A program made the position numbers and the translations under genes. A DNA stretch of 40,243 bases from Acidobacteriota bacterium (GTDB taxonomy: Bacteria; Acidobacteriota; Blastocatellia; Pyrinomonadales; Pyrinomonadaceae): NCBI GenBank assembly GCA_029781855.1, contig JAKOVX010000009.1:1-40243 (forward strand), given 5' to 3'. The notes beneath the pieces were generated by a model that worked only from the letters and a program-made list of their open reading frames with translations, had not been told where the DNA came from and ran no database searches. Of the stretch, positions 33,656 to 40,243 are shown one piece after another; position 1 is the stretch's first letter; each line of letters begins with the position of its first letter.

Positions 33656-33805
33656 TCGTGGTAGTGCGACGCCTGTCCACGAGCGTGCGGTTCGCTCGCA
33701 CGAATTCAGGATTCCTGGTTCCCCCGCATACAGCCGTAACAGGGGGAAGTAGAATCTGGAGTGTTCGGACCAACCACTGGGCAGGCGTGTGGAAGCAATA
33801 ACAGC

Positions 33806-34715
33806 ATGGTCAAGCCACTGCTCATGGGATTGTTTGTAATTGCTGCTTCTGCCGCGATTTCCAAAAATTCTGCCCACGCCCATCCTGCGTCCGGAATCGT
33901 CGTCAACGATCGGGGCGAGGTATTGTTCATCGATACGGGCCATGCCCTGATGAAGATCGACGCGACGGGAACGCTGGAACCCGTACGCCGAATTAAGGAT
34001 GGGCATTGGTTGGCGCGATGCGCATGGCAGTTTCTCGCACCGTCAGCCCAAGTACTTCCAAAGAATTACCGGCGACGGCGAAATACCGGCGCTGATTTAC
34101 GCGGGTGGCGGCGCCCCGCTGGTCGTAGGTGTTGATGGAAATCTTTATTACGCCAGCGGCCCCGATGACGACGCCCCAGGTGGATTGTCGCTCACGCGCG
34201 AGACGCCCGACGGCACACGCACCAAGTTCTCTCCGGCGCTCACTCGCGCGCTGCACGAAATCGACGACGGCATCGTCGCGCTGGCAGTCGGTCGCGACGG
34301 TGCGATATACGTAGGCTCTTGGACGGCCATCTTCAAAGTGAACCGGGATGCCAGCGTGATCACCATCGCCAGCCCCATCAAGATAGGGGATTGCGACTTC
34401 GACCCGGCCGATCACAAGGCGTCGAATCGAGGGCCATTGCTGCGGGGAATTGCGGTGGATGCGGCGGGAGTCGTCTACGCGGCCGCCACCAGTTGCCATC
34501 GCGTGATCAAGATCACCACGGATGGCCAGGCGTCAACGGTGTTGAAATCCGAGCGACCCTGGTCGCCGACAGGCATCGCGATATCCGGCCAGGACAAGTT
34601 CGTGTTGGAATTCACGAACGCCAATGGTCCCGCGACCGAAGGCTGGCGGGCACGAGTTCGCAAGCTATCTGGCGACGGTAATGTAACCACCCTCGCGAAT
34701 CTGCCGCGCGAGTAA
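33806..34715 (+). pseudogene. Secreted NHL/beta-propeller-like protein, frameshifted
   Basis: From ATG 33806 a signal peptide is clear (MVKPLLMGLFVIAASAAISK, then NSAHA), followed by SGIVVNDRGEVLFIDTGHAL, an NHL-type repeat. Near 34010-34020 the frame shifts by one base; the protein continues as DAHGSFSHRQPKYFQ and keeps repeat-like units (LVVGVDGNLYYAS, VALAVGRDGAIYVGSW, IAVDAAGVVYAAAT, VTTLANLPRE) to a stop at 34715. The join lies within the run ttggcgcgatgcgc. Either the gene is inactivated or there is a one-base sequencing error. Intact, it would be about 300 residues and exported. Confidence 0.7.
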
Positions 34716-34982
34716 CACGTGCTTTGTTCTTGAAGCGGGGACATTCGTCGCCGGTATCGGCCCTCACCGCATCGCGGCCGGCTCTGGCCATAAATTTAGG
34801 TATGCCAAGAACCGCGTCCGCGACAAGCCCGGCGCACTCCTGTTCGCTAACCCGGTCGGGTGTCGGTTGAACAGCCGACTCGCGCACGAGGTGCTTTTCG
34901 GCTAATAAAGAAGGGTGAGAAACACAAATCGGGCGGCGTGCCCGAGGACGGACCCGTTCACAATGTTTTAAGGAGTGGCTAC

Positions 34983-35795
34983 ATGAAAACGGTACTATTC
35001 CCGACGCCGTCAAAGTCCGTCGGCACTTTGACGTTGGTCGTGTTTGCAGTCGTGGCAAGCACGGAAAATGTTTCCAGCGCGACCTTGAGCGCCGGCGATC
35101 TTTCGGCCATGACCCAATCAACCGTGTCGGATTCGGACGTGCTCTTCTTTTGGCAGGTGGCCGGTGGCTCGACGGTTCCGCAAACCGTCGCCTATAGTTC
35201 AACGGCCACACCGACCACTTGGTCGGGAACCGTCGGTGGAATCTTGTTAGGCCAAGTTCTCAACGTTGGTTACCTTGGCACAACCGTCGACGGAACGGTG
35301 GGCTGGAGTTGGACCACGAGCGGGTCGTTCGGCAGCAAGAGCGTCACCGGCAACGGCTCAACGTCAATTTCCTATCCGACTCCGGAAACGTTCACCTTGC
35401 TGCTTGCGGAGTCGCTGCAATGCGGCAGCCGGACCTATGCGATCGACTACAGTATCCCCGGTTCATTCCTTCCCGATGGCAGCGTCATGTTCGGCACGCC
35501 GGGCAATCCTGAGGTGGGCGCCGGGACAACGCGCTTGGACGGCATCTTCGTTGAAACCAAGGACACGTATTCCTATTTGGACAAGGACGATATCCAGGCG
35601 TCTGACAAGAACGGCAACGCCATCATTTCCGGCGGCGCCAATAACAAAATCATTAAGACGACTGCCGTGGGCGGCGGCATCGGAACGATCACCATCGTAC
35701 CCGAACCTACCGCCGTGGCGCTTCTCGGACTCGGCATTGTTGGCCTGTTGGCCTGTGCACGAGAGCGAAAACCTGGAAACCATCCACGAACGTAG
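34983..35795 (+). CDS. PEP-CTERM domain protein
   Basis: A 270-residue exported protein; ATG 34983 follows AAGGAG. It has a signal peptide (TLTLVVFAVVAS). A Ser/Thr/Gly-rich beta-type body lacks recognised enzymatic motifs. The classic C-terminal sorting signal is present: VPEPTAVALLGLGIVGLLAC followed by Arg-rich ARERK. PEP-CTERM proteins are recognised by exosortases and delivered to the cell surface or matrix, and are abundant in Planctomycetota. It belongs to the chromosomal flank rather than the island. Confidence 0.85.
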   Translation: MKTVLFPTPSKSVGTLTLVVFAVVASTENVSSATLSAGDLSAMTQSTVSDSDVLFFWQVAGGSTVPQTVAYSSTATPTTWSGTVGGILLGQVLNVGYLGTTVDGTVGWSWTTSGSFGSKSVTGNGSTSISYPTPETFTLLLAESLQCGSRTYAIDYSIPGSFLPDGSVMFGTPGNPEVGAGTTRLDGIFVETKDTYSYLDKDDIQASDKNGNAIISGGANNKIIKTTAVGGGIGTITIVPEPTAVALLGLGIVGLLACARERKPGNHPRT

Positions 35796-35924
35796 TTCTT
35801 ATTGAAGTCGCATGGTCACGAAAATGGTCGCGTGCGCGGGTGAGTGGAAAAGACGGAACAAGACTCCTTTTCACGGTGAAATCCTAGTAAACCCATTGCC
35901 GGTCAGTAATTCGCATGGCGCAAA

Positions 35925-36014
35925 GGGTGGCACGCCCAGTGGTTTTGCGATGGGTGTGGAATCAGCCGTGATTCCCGCGTCACCACGCCCTTCGCAGACT
36001 CCGGGCATGCCACC
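35925..36014. repeat. Inverted repeat GGGTGGCACGCCC / GGGCATGCCACCC
   Basis: A 13-bp motif (35925-35937) and its near-exact inverted copy (36002-36014, one mismatch) flank a 64-bp spacer in the 300-bp gap before holA. It resembles planctomycete palindromic intergenic repeats. I see no gene in this gap. Confidence 0.5.
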
Positions 36015-36092
36015 CAATTTGAATGACGGATCGGCCCCGCTCGTAAACCGTCGGCCCTTCACGCCGCCACGCCCAACAGCGACAATTGCGGC

Positions 36093-37247
36093 ATGGCCAA
36101 AGCCGCTGCCAAATCCGCAATTACTGGGGCCTTCGAGTACCTGGCGCATGCCGAGAAGCACCCGCCGGCCGGAGTGTGCGTGGTGTTCGGCGATGATGAG
36201 TTCCTCAAATCGGAAGTGCTCGTCACGCTGCGCCACCAGGTGCTCGCCGGCGAGGAGAGCGACTTCGGCCTCACCACATTCACCGGCCGCGAAGTGCGGC
36301 TGCGCGACGTGCACGACGCCCTCGCCACTGTTTCACTGTTCGGCACGGGCCGCCGGCTGGTTGTCATCGAAGAGGCCGACCCGTTCGTCACCGAGTACCG
36401 CGGCGAACTGGAAGACTTCGTGGCGAAACCGCTCCGCGGCGTCTTCGTGCTGGAAGTGAAGACCTGGCCCGGCAACACCCGGCTCGCCAAGCTCGTCGCC
36501 AAGAGCGGCCTCACGATCGACTGCCGGTCGCTCGAATCGTTCAAGGGACAGGAACTCAAGGCTCGCGAGCGCGAGCTGAAAAAGTGGCTCGTCGAGCAAG
36601 GCCGCAGGCAACACGACGTGCGACTCGACATAGCCGCGGCCGACGCACTCGTCGAACTCGTGCCGCCGGAACCAGGCATTCTCATTCAAGAAGTCGCTCG
36701 AATCGCGCTGCTCGTCGCCTCGGAATCCTCGCCCTTTGGGAGAAGGAGTAATGAACGCGAGCGGGTGATCGACGCCAAGCTGGTGCGTGAGCACGTCGGC
36801 GGTTGGCGCACCCGGGCGACGTGGGACATGGTCGATGCTGCCGCCGAGGGCCGTGCGGCCGACGCCCTCTTGCAACTCGACCGGCTGATCGCCTCGGGCG
36901 AAAAGCCCCACGGCCTGTTGCCGCAGATGGCGTCTTCGCTCCGGCGATTTTCCGCTGCCATCGAGCTGATCGAAAGGGCCGAGGCCGATGGCCGCCGTCT
37001 GCCGGCCCGCGAGGCCCTGGCCCAAGCCGGCATCCGGCCGTTCATGCTCGGCGACGCCGAACGCCAGCTTCGCCAAATCGGTCGTCGGCGCGCCCGCCTG
37101 CTAACGCAAATGCTGCTAGCAGCCGATCTCGCCATGAAGAGCTACAACTCGGCCGACGACCGCGCCCGGATCGAGCTGGAACGGCTAATCGTGCATTTGC
37201 AGGCAAACCCGGCGGCAGGAGCGATGCCAGCGGGCGCTCATCGCTAA
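36093..37247 (+). CDS. holA: DNA polymerase III subunit delta
   Basis: A 384-residue protein of usual length. The N-terminal AAA+-like domain shows the delta-subunit pattern VCVVFGDDEFLKSEVLVTLR, then LFGTGRRLVVIEEADPFVTE and LVAKSGLTIDCRSLESFKGQ. The middle contains WRTRATWDMVDAAAEGRAAD and LLPQMASSLRRFS. The C-terminal helices DRARIELERLIVHL form the clamp-loader collar. Delta opens the beta clamp during replication. It is an essential housekeeping gene and confirms that this flank is core chromosome. No clear ribosome site precedes ATG 36093. Confidence 0.85.
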   Translation: MAKAAAKSAITGAFEYLAHAEKHPPAGVCVVFGDDEFLKSEVLVTLRHQVLAGEESDFGLTTFTGREVRLRDVHDALATVSLFGTGRRLVVIEEADPFVTEYRGELEDFVAKPLRGVFVLEVKTWPGNTRLAKLVAKSGLTIDCRSLESFKGQELKARERELKKWLVEQGRRQHDVRLDIAAADALVELVPPEPGILIQEVARIALLVASESSPFGRRSNERERVIDAKLVREHVGGWRTRATWDMVDAAAEGRAADALLQLDRLIASGEKPHGLLPQMASSLRRFSAAIELIERAEADGRRLPAREALAQAGIRPFMLGDAERQLRQIGRRRARLLTQMLLAADLAMKSYNSADDRARIELERLIVHLQANPAAGAMPAGAHR

Positions 37248-37469
37248 AACGGTAGGGTGGCATGGCCTCGGAGGTACTCCGACGTGGCCATGTTGCTCGA
37301 GCAATTCCATGCTCACGCTGCGCGAGAGCATGCCACACTTCGGGCTGCATGTGAAAAACTGATCGGCCCTGATCCTTGCTTGCTGAACTTGCCAGCTTAC
37401 GCGGCATGGCCTATCATCCGGCCCCAATCTTGGCGGCGTTCGGTCCCTCTTCCACGGCGATGTCATGTG

Positions 37470-39044
37470 ATGGTCCGCGGCAAGTTGCTCATCCTTGCGA
37501 TTACGGCGTTCGCCGCGACTTGCGTCGTCGGCTGCATGACGCCGCTGCCCACGCCGTTCGCCCAGCGCGAGAAGGCCATTCCGCACACCACCACGCCGCC
37601 GACTCCGCCGGCCACACCGCTCACGCGATTGCCGGCAACCAACGACCAGGCCCATCCCACGCCGGCCGATGTGAGTGGCGTTCTCGATGAACTCGAACAG
37701 GTGCGCGCACTCGATCCCACGGCCGAACCCAAGTTGCTGGCCGAACTGCGGCGGACGCCACCCGAATCTTGGCCGCTCGTGGCCGAGCAGTTCCGGGCCT
37801 CGCTGGCGTACAGTCAGCAGCTTCGCGGACAAGAGAAGACACCCATTCGCGACGATCAACTCATCGCGGCCTCGCACGGCATGGCGGCCGACGACATGCA
37901 GGACGCGGCGGAGAGTGTCGTCTCGGCTCCGCTCGGCCGGCCGAGTTTGAGCCGCAGCGAACCGCCGTCGGCACCGCTCAAACGGCTGGTCGATCCCCAC
38001 TCCGCGAAGACGGAGAACATCGCCAGCCTGACCAGGAATATCCAGGCCAACTCGCGCACCGCCACGAAGGCAATGGCGGGTCCGGAAGCGGATGGAACGG
38101 CGGCTTCGCCACCGAAGCTCGCGCGCGAACGAATGCTGCCAGCGGCCGATGCCGCGGAAAAGTCGGCCGCAGAGCCAGCCATCTTTCATGCGCCGCCGGA
38201 TGCCAGTCGGGCGGTGGACCAAGCGGTCGCGAATTCAACAGGCGACATTCCGCAGAAGCTTGTGAAGCCGGTCTCGGCGGAAGGTTCCCACGAGACGACG
38301 AAGGCCGGGCCGTCGTCGCCTGGTTCGGCGGACGAAACCTGGCAGCAACTCGTCGAGCGGGCGGCCGATGACTTGAGCAAGCGGGTGAATCCCTCGCCGG
38401 CAACGACGGCCGAAATTCATCAGCACGTGAGCCTGCGCATGCTACGGCTGCTTTCCGGTGACACGGAAAAAGCCCTCGAACCGATCCCCCATATTACGCC
38501 GGCGGAGCAAGATTATTGGTCACGTCAGTTTTTCGCCTTGGCAACGTACCTGGATCACCACAGCCAACCCGATGACAAGCGGCGGGCGGCGGCGACTGTG
38601 ATTCATTTGGATGAAGCGGCTTCTCACTTGCGCGAACTCGGTTCGCTGTCGCTCCGCAACATTGCGTTCTGCAAGAACGTGTACGGCTACGGCGCGATCG
38701 AGCCGTACGACAAGGATGTGTTCAAGACTGGACAGCAGGTTTCGCTCTACGTCGAAGTTGAGAACTATCACAGTGAGTCGAAGGAAAAAGGCTACTGCAC
38801 GCTGCTCGGGGCAACGTACGAGATTCTGGACGACAGCGGCAAACGAATTAGTGGCGGCGATTTTCCGGATGTCGATGACTGCTGCCGCAGCCGCCGCCGC
38901 GACTTCCACATCCAATTCGGCCTCACGTTGCCGCAGAATATGAAGCCAGGGCACTATCGCCTGGAACTTGTCGTGAAAGACCGCCAAAGCGACAAGCTCG
39001 GGCATGCCACCGCGCCGTTTGAAATCGGCGGCACGGGAAAGTAG
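37470..39044 (+). CDS. Large hypothetical lipoprotein
   Basis: Start placed at ATG 37470 (524 residues) because it yields a lipoprotein signal: MVRGKLLILAITAFAATCVV followed by GC (lipobox VVGC, C22). An upstream in-frame ATG at 37257 would bury this signal. The N-terminal two thirds are Pro/Ala-rich and low in structure. The C-terminal about 150 residues form a compact domain with LRNIAFCKNVYGYGAIEPYD, QQVSLYVEVENYHS and HYRLELVVKDRQSD, a beta-sandwich-like pattern that I believe recurs in planctomycete proteins. It is probably anchored in the periplasm. The function is unknown. Confidence 0.7.
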   Translation: MVRGKLLILAITAFAATCVVGCMTPLPTPFAQREKAIPHTTTPPTPPATPLTRLPATNDQAHPTPADVSGVLDELEQVRALDPTAEPKLLAELRRTPPESWPLVAEQFRASLAYSQQLRGQEKTPIRDDQLIAASHGMAADDMQDAAESVVSAPLGRPSLSRSEPPSAPLKRLVDPHSAKTENIASLTRNIQANSRTATKAMAGPEADGTAASPPKLARERMLPAADAAEKSAAEPAIFHAPPDASRAVDQAVANSTGDIPQKLVKPVSAEGSHETTKAGPSSPGSADETWQQLVERAADDLSKRVNPSPATTAEIHQHVSLRMLRLLSGDTEKALEPIPHITPAEQDYWSRQFFALATYLDHHSQPDDKRRAAATVIHLDEAASHLRELGSLSLRNIAFCKNVYGYGAIEPYDKDVFKTGQQVSLYVEVENYHSESKEKGYCTLLGATYEILDDSGKRISGGDFPDVDDCCRSRRRDFHIQFGLTLPQNMKPGHYRLELVVKDRQSDKLGHATAPFEIGGTGK

Positions 39045-39141
39045 TTGAGGAGCGAGGCGCGAGCGGCGAGGCGCGGGGGGCGAGGGGTTTAGCGGCGGCG
39101 GCGACGCCGTCCACCCGCCAGGGGCCGCCAAAGCTTAAGAC

Positions 39142-39277
39142 GTAGCCACCGTCGCCAGACGGTGGAAGCATACCTCGTTCCCTCGCTCTGCTTAGGAACG
39201 TAGCCGCTCCGCGGCGAATCTCGCCAAGCGCGACGCAGAGCGTCGCCGCCGTGCGTTCCCACGCAGAGCGTGGGAAC
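39142..39277. repeat. Planctomycete-type palindromes
   Basis: CCACCGTC-gcca-GACGGTGG (39146-39165) inside a GTAGCCA...GGTGGAAGCA unit (39142-39170), and GTTCCCACGC-aga-GCGTGGGAAC (39255-39277, 10-bp stem). A second copy of the first unit is at 39997-40025 with one changed base in the stem. These REP-like elements are typical intergenic repeats of this phylum. Confidence 0.7.
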
Positions 39278-39381
39278 AAGTTGATTTCTTTGAGATGCTG
39301 GAAAGCCAATTCAATCTTCGGGCCGCAAGGCCCAGACAGGAAGAGCACTGGCAAAGCCAGTGGCACCCGGCGATGCTGCGG

Positions 39382-39743
39382 TTACGGGAAGAAGAACCTG
39401 TACAAAATGAATAGGCAGCCAATCCATATTCCGAGTTCGCAGACACGGATTAACGATGCCCACTGTATTTCGGACTCGTTCGGTTCGGGCTTGCCTACGC
39501 CAGCGAGCAAGAAAAAGAAGATCACGATGTCAGCTGTAATAATAAAAATCACCCGTAAGCACTGTAGGGTCGCGAAGAGCGCTTCTACGATGGCGAGGAC
39601 GAGACCGACGTACCAAAAGAAATACCCGATCAGGACTATTCCGGCGGTGCCGATGCCGAAGTAGAACGCATTGGAAATCGCGTCGTTAATGACGTGACGC
39701 AGAACGTGTATGCGCGGGTCGTAGGGTTGGGCGCATCGCTCAT
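39382..39743 (-). pseudogene. Small membrane protein with broken start
   Basis: On the minus strand an open frame of about 115 codons ends at 39382 and reads RIHVLRHVINDAISNAFYFG, then three or four hydrophobic segments (IVLIGYFFWYVGLVLAIVEA, VIFIITADIVIFFFLLAGVG, LGIWIGCLFILYRFFFP). It has no ATG, GTG or TTG near its beginning. An ATG at 39743 lies one frame off and reads into PNPTTRAYT before stopping. A one-base frameshift close to the start would explain this. The coding character of the membrane segments is clear; the gene is probably inactive, or there is a sequence error. Confidence 0.5.
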
Positions 39744-40203
39744 TTTTTCACGGCCGTAGGGGGAGAACAGCGCGGGAAACGCCGAACTTCTTATTCGACA
39801 CGGCGATTGTAGATAAGCCCCGCATATCTACAAGAACTTTGGATAAGCCCCCATGACAGAACCCTCGCGGAAAATATACATAAGTTCACTTACCCGAAAA
39901 GTCTGACTGGAGGACTGCCATGCCCGCAGCCTATCCTGCCGCCCCTGGCGATGCAACCGGTTCCACCCGCCCAGGGCTGCGAGCGGCGAGGGGCATGTAG
40001 CCACTGTCGCCAGACGGTGGAAGCACCCCGCCGGGTGCCACTCTACGCCGTTAACCCTTTGCAAACACCTAGTTTTTCAGTGTTTCTTGATTCGCTAGCG
40101 ATGAAGTCTGTCAATTTCACCCGCCAATGCGAACTACTTCGATTCGCGCTGGCGAATTCACGAATTGCGTTTTGTTCTGAATTCCAAGGGGTCTACTGCT
40201 ATC
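39744..40203. other. Gene-poor region with repeat copy
   Basis: No convincing gene. It contains the second GTAGCCACTGTCGCCAGACG unit (39997-40025) and a twice-used GATAAGCCCC (near 39811 and 39843). The open frame across 39828-40064 on the minus strand only translates repeats. Confidence 0.5.
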
Positions 40204-40243
40204 ATGACGACCTGGCTCGTAAATGCTTACGACGCAACGATTA
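40204..40243 (+). CDS. Possible start of a gene running off the right edge
   Basis: ATG 40204 begins MTTWLVNAYDAT and stays open to the window end, with AAGGGG about 13 bases upstream. Only 13 codons are visible, so this is a weak call with no family assignment. Confidence 0.2.
   Translation, partial: MTTWLVNAYDATI

Noticed and set aside
33558..33773. 71-residue open frame on the minus strand containing GGGGNRTLKP
   Set aside because: This peptide is the known artefact of translating tRNA/tmRNA 3' ends; the underlying DNA is the att site and terminator.
39251..39664. 137-codon plus-strand frame
   Set aside because: It is antisense to the membrane-protein remnant, which has far better coding character, and begins in a palindromic repeat.
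39828..40064. 78-codon minus-strand frame
   Set aside because: Most of it translates the GTAGCCACTGTCGCC repeat unit and neighbouring repeats.

Overview
The window looks like a chromosomal segment of a Planctomycetota bacterium (order Pirellulales or close). This is inferred from the PEP-CTERM protein, the planctomycete-style palindromic repeats (for example CCACCGTCGCCAGACGGTGG and GTTCCCACGCAGAGCGTGGGAAC), the core gene holA and the gene style. No rRNA or complete tRNA is present, so taxonomy rests on these indirect signs.

Right flank (about 33.6-40.2 kb): ordinary chromosome. It holds a frameshifted NHL-type secreted protein, a PEP-CTERM protein, DNA polymerase III delta (holA), a large lipoprotein, a frame-disrupted small membrane protein and REP-like palindromes. 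At 33582-33606 lies the 3' end of a tmRNA or tRNA with its terminator but without the 5' part. I read this as the right attachment site of an integrated genomic island that fills the rest of the window and continues past the left edge.

Island, left part (1-14.5 kb): an IS630-like transposase start. Next come two paralogous DUF7249-type genes, each behind a near-identical promoter with a GGGCAATTGCCC palindrome, and an XRE regulator. A hairpin plus TGTAAACG repeats follow. Then comes a defence-type operon: a small HTH regulator with its own palindromic promoter, a SNF2-type helicase with a C-terminal DUF3883 nuclease-like domain, an unrecognised 521-residue coiled-coil protein, a DUF1156 DNA methyltransferase, and a HEPN-DUF499 ATPase.

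Island, middle (14.8-18.8 kb): a tightly overlapped five-gene ubiquitin-like operon. It encodes a ubiquitin-like protein with a short tail after its glycine, an E2-like protein without a canonical cysteine, a JAB-E1 fusion, an APH/kinase-like protein and a DUF6527 protein. Behind it on the minus strand are an unrecognised 226-residue protein, about 1.4 kb of DNA dense in hairpins (including a group II intron domain V/VI-like segment), a RepA-type plasmid replication initiator and a small plasmid-type protein.

Island, right part (23.5-33.3 kb): a sigma-factor-like gene, a small partner gene and a very large ImmA/IrrE metallopeptidase-UvrD helicase-AddB-like nuclease fusion. A second, different ubiquitin-like operon follows whose order (tandem Ubl, E2, JAB, E1) matches the Bil antiphage system. 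The island ends with an unrecognised HNH-like gene and a convergent PIN-like gene. Two distinct bacterial ubiquitin-conjugation systems, a methylase/helicase/ATPase system and a peptidase-helicase-nuclease fusion in one tmRNA/tRNA-anchored island with a plasmid replicon are the main interest of this window.
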